This document shows, in pieces, positions 1 through 9,571 of a stretch of DNA of 37,857 nucleotides. This DNA is from Pseudoduganella buxea (GTDB taxonomy: Bacteria; Pseudomonadota; Gammaproteobacteria; Burkholderiales; Burkholderiaceae_D). Under the pieces are notes generated by a model. The model had not been told where the DNA came from. It ran no database searches and worked only from the letters and a program-made list of their open reading frames with translations. The stretch's first letter is position 1; every line of letters starts with the position of its first letter. Where the stretch lies: positions 1-37,857 of the forward strand of contig NZ_WNKZ01000063.1 in the NCBI RefSeq assembly GCF_009720835.1, read 5' to 3'. Both the position numbers and the translations under genes were made by a program.

Positions 1-433
1 TGCCGGTGGCGGCGCCGCCGGTGGCCGCGCCGCCCAAGCCGCCCGCGGCCTGGCCGCCGTTGGCGCCTCCGGAGTTGCTGGCGACGTTGCCGATATGGTT
101 CACGGTATTGCCCGACACGGTGCCCGTCAGCGAACTGGAGGCCGTGGCGGTCGAGGTATTGAAGGAGTTGGCGAGGCTGGACGTTGCGGTCGCGCCGTTA
201 TTGGCCGCGGCAGCGCCGGCCGCCGTTGCATGGGCGTGGCCCAGGCTGTTGTTGTTGTCGTTGGCCTGGCGGTTATCGCGATTCGAGCTGCTGTCCTGGG
301 TTGCAGTGGAATTGTCGTTGGCATGGGCGCCTCTGCCGGACTGCGTCACGGCCGACGTCGGGTCAGTCGTCTGTGCCGAGGCGCTGACGGTAAAGGCAAG
401 GGCGATAGCCGTGGCAAGCAGGGATTTCTTCAT
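1..433 (-). CDS. Secreted Asn/Ser/Thr/Ala/Gly-rich low-complexity protein (C-terminus beyond window)
   Basis: The gene starts at the ATG complementary to 431-433 and is cut by the left edge after about 144 codons. The first ~21 residues form a clear Sec signal peptide (MKKSLLATAIALAFTVSASA, cleavage before or after Q21). The mature part is almost free of large hydrophobic residues: an Asn/Asp/Ser/Gln-rich stretch (about residues 35-63), then Ala/Thr/Ser/Asn-rich and finally Gly/Ala-rich sequence. Such composition is common in surface, matrix or amyloid-like exported proteins, but I recognise no family and assign no function. A sigma-54 type promoter lies about 115 bp upstream and a sigma-54 activator gene sits directly behind it, on the same strand. 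The missing C-terminus would show whether it carries repeats, a sorting signal or an anchor. Confidence 0.75.
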   Translation of the reverse strand, partial: MKKSLLATAIALAFTVSASAQTTDPTSAVTQSGRGAHANDNSTATQDSSSNRDNRQANDNNNSLGHAHATAAGAAAANNGATATSSLANSFNTSTATASSSLTGTVSGNTVNHIGNVASNSGGANGGQAAGGLGGAATGGAATG

Positions 434-546
434 GTGGTCCTCGCTGAAATGGTGGGGTTTGCGATGCGTGAATTTCCGTGGTTGGAGTCCAGGGATCATG
501 TGCCGCCATGCGCGCGCGCTGCGCGGCTGCCGGTCTGCTCCTTATC

Positions 547-561
547 GCAAGCTTGGTGCCA
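547..561 (-). promoter_or_regulatory. Sigma-54 (-24/-12) promoter for the secreted protein gene
   Basis: Read on the minus strand the sequence is TGGCACC-AAGC-TTGC followed by GA. It matches the sigma-54 consensus TGGCACG-N4-TTGCA with the correct GG/GC spacing. It points at the secreted-protein gene (start 433), giving a predicted leader of roughly 100 nt. A sigma-54-dependent activator gene immediately upstream strengthens the call. Confidence 0.75.
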
Positions 562-773
562 TCAGTCCACCGCCACGCCAAGCCCTTGATATTGCTGGCA
601 TCGCTGGTCCGGGAGGCGGCGACGACAACCGCCGCGCGGCCGGCGCTGTCACGCCCGCGAGACAGGCAAGCGCGGCAGTGTCATCGGCAAACCCGGCGCG
701 CGGACGGGAACACGGTACCAAGCCTCGGGGAACAGACGGCCAGGCGCCGGACAGAACGGGTGGCGAGGGCCAA

Positions 774-790
774 TGTCACGGCTTTGTGAC
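774..790. promoter_or_regulatory. Possible activator-binding inverted repeat
   Basis: GTCAC at 775-779 and GTGAC at 786-790 form a 5-bp inverted pair with a 6-bp spacer. It lies about 215-245 bp upstream of the -24/-12 element and just outside the end of the activator gene. That is a reasonable distance for an enhancer site, but the arms are short and no family consensus was matched. Confidence 0.3.
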
Positions 791-833
791 TCAGCCTTGG
801 GCAGGACGGGGCCCGTGCGGCGGTTCCGGCCCG

Positions 834-2180
<1,347 letters not shown>

Positions 2181-2278
2181 GATCAAAAGGCACGGCGCCA
2201 CCCGTCGGCGCGGGCCGCAGCCTGCCGTAAAAGGGACGCAACGATGCAACGGCGCGGGCTTCCGGGCAGCAACAGGTC

Positions 2279-2307
2279 TTGCCGCGCCTGTCCAGCCCGG
2301 ATAGAAT
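2279..2307 (+). promoter_or_regulatory. Sigma-70 type promoter for the acyltransferase
   Basis: TTGCCG (2279-2284) and TAGAAT (2302-2307) are separated by 17 bp, giving a predicted start near 2314 and a leader of about 70 nt before the ATG at 2385. Confidence 0.5.
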
Positions 2308-2319
2308 TTCGACCGCGGT

Positions 2320-2334
2320 TTTCACAAGGTGAAA
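2320..2334. promoter_or_regulatory. 15-bp palindrome just downstream of the predicted start site
   Basis: TTTCAC-AAG-GTGAAA is a perfect 6-bp inverted repeat placed a few bases after the predicted transcription start of the acyltransferase gene. That is a typical position for a repressor operator. The cognate regulator is unknown. Confidence 0.35.
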
Positions 2335-2384
2335 CAAAGGCGCGGCATATCGACCGGCATCCGCATCACCAACAGGGAAGATGT

Positions 2385-3005
2385 ATGACCAACTATAGGC
2401 TAGCGCCCGCCGATCTGCCAACCTTAAAACAGCGCCTGGCCTTGCGCATCCTCCACCTGTTTGGCTGGAAAATGCTGTACCGCGACCTGCCGGGACCGCG
2501 CGGCATTCTCGTCACCTACCCGCACACGTCGAACTGGGATTTCATGCTCGGCCTGGCGGCCAAGTTCACCACCGACCTGCCGTTCCGCTGGCTGGCGAAG
2601 GAGTCGCTGTTCCGCATTCCCGTGCTGGGCAAATGGTTCCACGCGATCGGCGGCCAGCCGGTCGACCGGGGCGCCGCGACCGGCATGATCAGCGCCCAGG
2701 CGCGGCGCATGAACGACGCCCCCTGGTACTGGCTGTGCATCACGCCGGAAGGGACGCGCGGCTACCGGCCGTACTGGAAGAGCGGCTTCTACCACCTGGC
2801 GCTGGAGGCCAAGGTGCCGCTGTGCCTCGTCTACCTGGATTATCCGAACCGCACGCTGGGCATGGCCGACCACCTGTGGCTGACGGGCGACCAGGAAAAG
2901 GACATGGCGGCGATTCGTGCCGTCTACGCCGGTCACCTGGGCAAGCATCCTGAGAATGCAGCGCCGATCGAGCTTTCCGAACGGCGCGAGCACCCGCGCG
3001 CATAG
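2385..3005 (+). CDS. Lysophospholipid acyltransferase-like (PlsC family) protein
   Basis: A 206-residue protein of the glycerolipid acyltransferase (LPLAT) superfamily, which transfers acyl chains to lysophospholipids or similar acceptors at the inner membrane. The catalytic H-x4-D motif is HTSNWD at residues 47-52, followed by an RIPVLGKW block (77-84) and the acceptor-binding PEGTR at 121-125. The start is the ATG at 2385, preceded by AGGGAAG; another ATG at 2381 is out of frame. It is shorter than classical PlsC and resembles the compact 1-acylglycerol-3-phosphate acyltransferase-like group, so the exact acceptor cannot be told. It stands alone, facing the end of the urease operon. Confidence 0.85.
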   Translation: MTNYRLAPADLPTLKQRLALRILHLFGWKMLYRDLPGPRGILVTYPHTSNWDFMLGLAAKFTTDLPFRWLAKESLFRIPVLGKWFHAIGGQPVDRGAATGMISAQARRMNDAPWYWLCITPEGTRGYRPYWKSGFYHLALEAKVPLCLVYLDYPNRTLGMADHLWLTGDQEKDMAAIRAVYAGHLGKHPENAAPIELSERREHPRA

Positions 3006-3032
3006 TCCCGACTCAAGGCCGGGCAAGCTTGC

Positions 3033-3062
3033 CTGAAAACAGGGGACTGTCCCCGGTTTCAG
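3033..3062. repeat. Short palindromic repeat (GGGGACTGTCCCC core), possible bidirectional terminator
   Basis: An imperfect palindrome whose outer arms (CTGAAAAC and GGTTTCAG) flank a GGGGAC-T-GTCCCC centre. It lies between the convergent acyltransferase and ureJ genes and overlaps the ureJ stop codon (3059-3061). The core resembles those of the palindromes at 14404-14512 and 25854-25894. It could end transcription from both sides, though there is no long T run. Confidence 0.55.
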
Positions 3063-3655
3063 AAGGCCAGCAGCGCGACGCCGGCGGCGGCAATGGCGCC
3101 GCCCAGCGGGCGGGCCAGCGGCAACCGGGCCAGGGCGCGGCCGGACAGCAGCAGCGCCGCGCTGGCGAGGAGAAAGCCAAGCGCGCTGGCCGCCTGCGGC
3201 AGCTCCAGGCCGTGGGCATTGCCGTGCCACAGGGCGAAGCCGCCCATCACGAGGCCCGCGCCCCATGCCGGCAGGCGCACGCTGGCCGCCACCAGCACCC
3301 CCGTCAACGCCACCGTCAGGGCGATGCCTCCTTCGAGCAGCGGCAGGCGCAGGCCGGCCATGCCGCCAGCGGCGCCGAGCCCCATCATGACGAGGAATAC
3401 GACCGGCAGCAGCAGGTCGCCGGGCCGCGAGCGGTGCGGCACGCCGACATAGGCGCGCTGCCGTGCCCGCGCACTCCAGATGCCGGCGGCCAGCATCGCC
3501 AGCAGGTGATCGATCCCCGTCAGCGGGTGCCGCAGGCCGGCGCCGAAGGCCGCGCCAATGCCGTCGGCCAGTGCGGCGTGGCCGGGATGGGCCAACGCGG
3601 GCAGGCTGGCCAGCGCCAGCAGCAGTGCCGGGGTGTACTTCACTGCGCGCTTCAT
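3059..3655 (-). CDS. ureJ: HupE/UreJ family membrane protein, probable nickel permease
   Basis: A 198-residue integral membrane protein of the HupE/UreJ family, thought to bring nickel into the cell for urease maturation. A signal-like N-terminus ends in LPALAHPGH, with the family's HPGH metal-binding motif at the mature N-terminus. HPLTGIDHLLAM, the second conserved His/Asp cluster, follows near residues 43-54. About six hydrophobic helices and a late WHGNAHG motif follow. It is the last gene of the urease operon. Its ATG overlaps the ureG stop (ATGA), indicating translational coupling. Its own stop lies within a palindromic repeat. Confidence 0.88.
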   Translation of the reverse strand: MKRAVKYTPALLLALASLPALAHPGHAALADGIGAAFGAGLRHPLTGIDHLLAMLAAGIWSARARQRAYVGVPHRSRPGDLLLPVVFLVMMGLGAAGGMAGLRLPLLEGGIALTVALTGVLVAASVRLPAWGAGLVMGGFALWHGNAHGLELPQAASALGFLLASAALLLSGRALARLPLARPLGGAIAAAGVALLAF

Positions 3656-4278
3656 TTGCCCCCCTGGCCCAGCAGGCCCTGTTCGGAGATGAAGCTGATT
3701 ACCTGCGCCACGCCGTCGCCGCTGCGCAGGTTGGTGAACACGAACGGCCGCTCGCCGCGCATGCGTTTGGCGTCGCGTGCCATCACGTCCAGGTCCGCGC
3801 CCACGTGCGGCGCCAGGTCCGTCTTGTTGATAATCAGGAGGTCCGAGCGCGTGATGCCGGGGCCGCCCTTGCGGGGAATCTTCTCGCCGCCGGCCACGTC
3901 GATGACGTAGATGGTCAGGTCCGACAACTCCGGGCTGAAGGTGGCGGCCAGGTTGTCGCCGCCCGATTCGACGAGGATCAGGTCCAGGTTGGGGAAATCG
4001 GCCTGCATGCGGGCGATCGCCTCCAGGTTGATTGACGCGTCCTCGCGAATCGCCGTGTGCGGGCAGCCGCCCGTTTCCACGCCCATCAGCCGCTCGGCCG
4101 GCAGCGCTTCGGCGCGCAGCAGGATTTCCATGTCCTCGCGGGTGTAGATGTCGTTGGTGATGACGGCCATGTCGTAGCGCTCGCGCATGCCCTTGCACAG
4201 CATTTCGCACAGGGCCGTCTTGCCGGAGCCGACCGGCCCGCCGATGCCGACCCGCAGCGGGTTGGAAGTTGTCTGCAT
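3652..4278 (-). CDS. ureG: Urease accessory GTPase UreG
   Basis: A 208-residue SIMIBI-class GTPase that powers nickel delivery into apo-urease together with UreD, UreF and UreE. Visible features are the P-loop GGPVGSGKT (13-21), the metal-binding Cys-Pro-His in ETGGCPHTAIRED, the Walker B-like LILVESGGDN and the guanine-specificity NKTDL. Length is normal for the family. It follows ureF with a 9-bp gap and overlaps ureJ by 4 bases. Confidence 0.97.
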   Translation of the reverse strand: MQTTSNPLRVGIGGPVGSGKTALCEMLCKGMRERYDMAVITNDIYTREDMEILLRAEALPAERLMGVETGGCPHTAIREDASINLEAIARMQADFPNLDLILVESGGDNLAATFSPELSDLTIYVIDVAGGEKIPRKGGPGITRSDLLIINKTDLAPHVGADLDVMARDAKRMRGERPFVFTNLRSGDGVAQVISFISEQGLLGQGGK

Positions 4279-4287
4279 AGTGATTCC

Positions 4288-4971
4288 TTATGAACGATAA
4301 AGTCGGCTGTACTGGACTTCGTGGCGCATCGACAGCAGCGACAGCGCCGGCGACCAGTTCGACAGCTCGTGTTCGGCCAGCGACTGCGCGCACAGCGCGG
4401 CCGCCTCGATGTCCGGGCGCAGCGACAGCAGCAGCTTCTGCCCCGCCACCTGCCCCAGCGGCACGGACTTGACGCACACCAGCACCTGGTTTTCCACCCA
4501 CGTGAAAAGCCACGCCAGCAGCGCCTCCTGGTGCGGAATGCCCAGCGCGGCGACGGCGCAGGCATAGGCCGCCGGCAGCGGTACGTCGGCATCGTGCCGC
4601 AGCATGGCCAGCGCGCCCTCGTCGGCGATGCCCAGCTCGCCGATCAACCGTGCCAGCGAAAAGCCCATCTGCACGGTTTCGGCGCGCAGTTCGGCCGTGT
4701 CGCGCGAGGCAAGGAACTTCTCGGACAGCTCGGCTGCCAGCTGCGCGTCACGCGCCGTGAAGGCCGCCATCAGCCGCCAGCACAGGGGCGCCTCCCACGG
4801 CGCGACGACGTCATGCAGCTGGCGCACGATCCACCGCTGCGCGCTGGCCGCATCGTGCACCAGGCCCTGCTCCAGCGCCGCTTCCAGGCCCTGCGAGTAG
4901 CTGTAGGCGCCGATCGGCAGCGACGGGCTGGCCAGCTGCAGCAGGTGCAGCAGCTGGGCGGCGGCAATCAC
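4288..4971 (-). CDS. ureF: Urease accessory protein UreF
   Basis: A 227-residue all-helical protein that forms the UreD-UreF-UreG activation complex on apo-urease and gates GTP hydrolysis by UreG. The conserved LASPSLPIGAYSYSQGLE block near the N-terminus and the SxLPLGQ-like SVPLGQVAGQ block near the C-terminus are present. The start is a GTG (complement of 4969-4971) that overlaps the ureE stop in a GTGA junction. No in-frame ATG is available near it, so the overlap decides the start. Confidence 0.95.
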   Translation of the reverse strand: MIAAAQLLHLLQLASPSLPIGAYSYSQGLEAALEQGLVHDAASAQRWIVRQLHDVVAPWEAPLCWRLMAAFTARDAQLAAELSEKFLASRDTAELRAETVQMGFSLARLIGELGIADEGALAMLRHDADVPLPAAYACAVAALGIPHQEALLAWLFTWVENQVLVCVKSVPLGQVAGQKLLLSLRPDIEAAALCAQSLAEHELSNWSPALSLLSMRHEVQYSRLYRS

Positions 4972-5495
4972 GGCGCGTCCCCGGCCGGCGGGTCGCCGGG
5001 CCGGTGGATGCGCTGGCGCAGCGGTACCGGTGCCAGCAGGGTGTCGTGGTGGTGGTGGCCGCCGCCGTAGGCACCGGATTCCGGCTCGAACGGCGCCAGC
5101 TGCTCGACGACGGTGGCGCCCAGGCCGGCCAGCATGTCGCGCAGCACGGCATCGGCGCGGATGCGCAGGAAGCCGTCGCCTACCTGGGCCTGCGTGTGGC
5201 GGTTCCCCAGGTGGAAGGCACAGCGCAGCAGCGCGAGCGGGTCGGTGCAGGTGACCTTGTAGGTGGATTCGAACGCCGCTTCCACCCGCACCACCCTGCC
5301 GTCGTCGCCCTTCAACAGGTCGCCGCCGCGCAGCACGGTGCCGCGCACGGTGAACAGGGCCACTTCCTCGCCCGTGTCCAGTTTCGCGCGCAGCCGGCAT
5401 TTTTCGCGCAGCTCGTAGGGCAGCACCAGGCGCCCGTCCACCGGCGCGCCCCTGGCGACTGCCGGATCGGTGATTTTCGTATGCAGTGTCAGCAT
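4968..5495 (-). CDS. ureE: Urease accessory nickel metallochaperone UreE
   Basis: A 175-residue protein that binds nickel and hands it to the UreG/urease complex. It has the N-terminal peptide-binding domain (LPYELREKCRLRAKLDTGEE region), the C-terminal metal-binding domain with the conserved CAFHLGNRH motif, and a short His-rich patch GGGHHHHD near residue 148. The His-rich tail is modest compared with Klebsiella UreE, so nickel storage capacity is probably limited. It lies 10 bp after ureC and overlaps ureF by 4 bases. Confidence 0.96.
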   Translation of the reverse strand: MLTLHTKITDPAVARGAPVDGRLVLPYELREKCRLRAKLDTGEEVALFTVRGTVLRGGDLLKGDDGRVVRVEAAFESTYKVTCTDPLALLRCAFHLGNRHTQAQVGDGFLRIRADAVLRDMLAGLGATVVEQLAPFEPESGAYGGGHHHHDTLLAPVPLRQRIHRPGDPPAGDAP

Positions 5496-5505
5496 GTCGG
5501 GTCCT

Positions 5506-7205
<1,700 letters not shown>

Positions 7206-7206
<1 letters not shown>

Positions 7207-7553
7207 CAGTTGCCGTCCTCGCCGTCGGCCGGGCCCGTCGGCGCGTCCTGCAGCTTGCCCATCACCTTGCCCGCAAAGCCGTACACTTCGCGGTCCCCTT
7301 CCAGCGCCACCAGCTCCACGGTGCGCTGCTGGCCCGGCTCGAAGCGCACGGCCGTGCCGGCGGCGATGTTCAGGCGCCGGCCGTAGGCCTTCCACCGCTC
7401 GAAGGACAGCGCGTTGTTCACTTCGAAGAAGTGGAAGTGCGAGCCCACCTGGATCGGGCGGTCGCCCCGGTTCGCCACCACGACGGTGACGGCGGCGCGG
7501 TCCGCGTTCAGGGCGATGTCGCCCCCTTCAAGTTTGTATTCGCCGGGGATCAT
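7206..7553 (-). CDS. ureB: Urease beta subunit
   Basis: A 115-residue structural subunit that packs with UreA and UreC in the (ABC)3 trimer. It has the typical MIPGEY start, the IQVGSHFHFFEVN core and the family's RRLNIAAGTAVRFEPG block. The C-terminus carries a short acidic/Gly tail. It is separated from ureA by 9 bp and overlaps ureC by one base, so the structural genes are translated as a coupled set. Confidence 0.97.
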
Positions 7554-7562
7554 GGCTGCCTC

Positions 7563-7865
7563 TTACGGAATCGGATGGTGGACGGTAACGAGCTTGCTGC
7601 CGTCCGGGAAAGTGGCTTCAACCTGGATGTCCGGGATCAATTCCGGCACGCCTTCCATGACCTGGTCGCGGCGCAGGATCCGGGTGCCTTCGGACATCAG
7701 CTGCGCCACCGTCTTGCCGTCGCGCGCGCCTTCGAGCAGCGCCGCGCTGATCAGCGCCACGCTTTCCGGATGGTTCAGCTTCAGGCCGCGCGCCAGGCGG
7801 CGTTCGGCCAGCAGGCCGGCGGTGAAGATCAGGAGCTTGTCTTTTTCACGGGGAGTCAGGTCCAT
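7563..7865 (-). CDS. ureA: Urease gamma subunit
   Basis: A 100-residue structural subunit with the canonical MDLTPREKDKLLIF start, the LNHPESVALIS and EGARDGKTVAQLM blocks and the VTVHHPI end. Length is exactly that of bacterial UreA. It lies 19 bp after ureD. UreA, UreB and UreC are separate genes as in most proteobacteria, not fused as in Helicobacter. Confidence 0.98.
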   Translation of the reverse strand: MDLTPREKDKLLIFTAGLLAERRLARGLKLNHPESVALISAALLEGARDGKTVAQLMSEGTRILRRDQVMEGVPELIPDIQVEATFPDGSKLVTVHHPIP

Positions 7866-7884
7866 GGGTATCCTCGGATGCTTG

Positions 7885-8730
7885 TCAGGTGCGCCAACTG
7901 CGCGGATCGAAGGGAGCGCGCGCCAGCAAGGCGGGGCGCAGCAGGCGCCATGCGGCCAGCATGATCTCGCGCGCCACTTCACTGTCGTCGCCCAGCCAGC
8001 GCACGGCCAGCACGTGTTTCAGTTGGGTGGCGCCGAAGCCGGGGTGGTCGGCCAGCGCGCGCACGGCGTGCAGCACGTCCACCGGCAGTGGCGCGCCGCA
8101 GGCGATCAGGGTGGCGCAGACAGTGTGGCCGGCCAAGCCGACGGGGCTCGCCAGAAGGGCCGGGGTCAGGATGCCCTGCTCCCACCACAGCAGGCGCCCG
8201 CCGCGCCGGATCGACGTGTGCTGGCCGATGCGCCCGCGCGTGAAGCTTTCGCCGGAGGCGCGCCGGCCCAGGCACAGGATTTCGCAGCCCAGGTACGCGG
8301 CGTCCTGGGCCAGGTCGACATGGTGGCTCAGTTCGACGTGGGCGTCGTCATAGAAGATGGTTTCCTGCGGCAGCCATTCGAGCGAGGCGCCGGCGCCGGC
8401 CCGCAGCGCCACGGCCTGGCGCGACGTGCGGCCGTTGGCGCGGTACCACTTGGCCGCGCCCGGGCTGGTGAGGAAGGCGTGGGCGCCGTCGTCGGCGTGC
8501 ACGGCGATATCGAGCACGTCCCCCCCGACGACGCCGCCGGGCGGGTGGACCACGATGGCATGGCAGATGGCCGGGTCTTCCGGATACAGGGCCTTCTGCA
8601 CGCGCAGCGGGCCGCTGTGCTCGCGCCGGGTCAGGCGGGTGACGTCGCCGTCGCGCGTGAAGCCCAGGCGCAAGCGGGCCTGCCAGGCAGGGGCGGCCGT
8701 GGATGCTTGGATGGCATGGCAATCGGGCAT
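7885..8730 (-). CDS. ureD: Urease accessory protein UreD
   Basis: A 281-residue scaffold protein that binds apo-urease and recruits UreF and UreG for nickel insertion. Conserved blocks are RREHSGPLRVQKALYPE, HPPGGVVGGD, SPGAAKWYR and LPQETIFYD, and the protein ends in a conserved LLRPALL-x-RxP region. It is the first gene of the operon. The sigma-54 element at 8767-8781 predicts a very short leader of about 25 nt. No strong Shine-Dalgarno sequence is seen upstream of the ATG at 8730. Confidence 0.95.
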   Translation of the reverse strand: MPDCHAIQASTAAPAWQARLRLGFTRDGDVTRLTRREHSGPLRVQKALYPEDPAICHAIVVHPPGGVVGGDVLDIAVHADDGAHAFLTSPGAAKWYRANGRTSRQAVALRAGAGASLEWLPQETIFYDDAHVELSHHVDLAQDAAYLGCEILCLGRRASGESFTRGRIGQHTSIRRGGRLLWWEQGILTPALLASPVGLAGHTVCATLIACGAPLPVDVLHAVRALADHPGFGATQLKHVLAVRWLGDDSEVAREIMLAAWRLLRPALLARAPFDPRSWRT

Positions 8731-8766
8731 GACGACGGTTTATTCAACGATAACCCTGTCGTTACA

Positions 8767-8781
8767 GCAAGTTGCGTGCCA
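8767..8781 (-). promoter_or_regulatory. Sigma-54 (-24/-12) promoter of the urease operon
   Basis: Read on the minus strand: TGGCACG-CAAC-TTGC, a full match to the sigma-54 consensus at every core position with correct spacing. It is the only promoter-like element close to ureD. The predicted start near 8755 is 25 nt before the ureD ATG. Confidence 0.88.
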
Positions 8782-8840
8782 GCATCTGTCAGCACCGGCG
8801 GGAGCCGGCGCGGTGTCAAAGGGCCTGCGGCACCATGTCA

Positions 8841-8857
8841 TGCACCAGGGTGGTGCG
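8841..8857. promoter_or_regulatory. NtrC-type enhancer palindrome upstream of urease
   Basis: TGCACC-AGGGT-GGTGCG matches the NtrC consensus GCACC-N5-GGTGC. Its centre lies about 95 bp upstream of the predicted sigma-54 start, the usual enhancer distance. Additional GCACC/GGTGC half sites occur near 8830-8834 and 8881-8897, suggesting cooperative binding. Together with the -24/-12 element this predicts urease induction under nitrogen limitation. Confidence 0.8.
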
Positions 8858-8899
8858 ACGTACCGGGAAGCGTGCCCCGTTGGTGCCTATGCTGGTGCG

Positions 8900-9136
8900 T
8901 CAGTGTCCGGCCAGGCGAACCGGTTCGCTTTCGTCCATCGTGTAGCGCACATCGCGCAGGCCGTTCACGCGCATCAGCTCGCGCACCGTCAGGCCGCTGG
9001 GGTCGGCGCTCTGGCGGTTGGCGCGCTGTTCGTGGCGCAGCACCTCGCCGACGATCTCGATATCGCGCAGGCGGTAAGGCGGGTTGACGACGAGCGGCTG
9101 GTCATTGTCGTTGTACCAGATCTGGTAGAGAGGCAT
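8900..9136 (-). CDS. Small conserved-looking protein of unknown function (78 aa)
   Basis: A 78-residue soluble, charged protein starting MPLYQIWYNDNDQP, without signal peptide or membrane segment. The ATG at 9136 is preceded by CGGAG at good spacing, and the composition looks like a real protein. I do not recognise a family. It is transcribed in the same direction as the urease operon and ends just upstream of the urease enhancer region, so its transcript would run into the urease control region unless it ends early. Confidence 0.6.
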   Translation of the reverse strand: MPLYQIWYNDNDQPLVVNPPYRLRDIEIVGEVLRHEQRANRQSADPSGLTVRELMRVNGLRDVRYTMDESEPVRLAGH

Positions 9137-9571
9137 CGTTGGCTCCGGGTTGTCAGGCCAATATCATAACCCGGAGCGCGAGTTGACGTGATACGGTGCC
9201 CGACCTGGTGCGCGGCGCCTCACTCGTCCGTCAGGGTCGCCAGCAGCAGGTAGTCCTGCCCGCAGGGCTGGCCCTTGCACAGGGCCGGCTTGTAGCGCGC
9301 CATCATCAGGAGCTTGGCGATAAAGCCGGTCAGGCAGGCAGCGGCGACGTGGCGACATTGCGCGGCAGGTGGCTGCCCGTGCGCGGCAGGTCGCGGAATT
9401 TGTAGACGGGTGGCTGGTCGGCCAGGGCGGCGGTGCCGCAGGATGGTCGGTCGATGCTGGCAGATATTGCAGATAAGAATCTTGCCAATCATCAAGCATC
9501 CCGGCGGACGCGCCCCTGTGATAGCCTTGATGTACAACAAACCGTACGACAAAACCATCGGGAGCCCCGCC
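9137..9571. other. 435-bp region without a convincing gene
   Basis: Between the small unknown gene and the M20 gene I find only weak coding candidates on the minus strand. One is a 52-codon frame (9330-9488) that opens directly after a stop codon with a TTG and ends in a protein-like PRTGSHLPRNVATS stretch. A shorter frame ends at 9220 (tail QDYLLLATLTDE). Neither has a good ribosome binding site. They may be remnants or true small genes. Confidence 0.25.

Larger units (their letters stand above)
434..833. other. 400-bp intergenic control region
   Basis: I see no convincing gene here. The region holds the -24/-12 element described separately and several TGTCA-type half sites: near 648, near 679 and in an inverted pair at 774-790. 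The region between the promoter and the activator gene is where enhancer-binding sites for a sigma-54 activator would be expected. A further loose inverted pair, CTGTC at 646-650 and GACAG at 661-665, is also present. Confidence 0.5.

Noticed and set aside
9530..9571. ATG at 9530 as the start of the M20 gene
   Set aside because: It lacks a ribosome site and would place 14 extra residues before the signal peptide; the TTG at 9572 after GGGAG is better.
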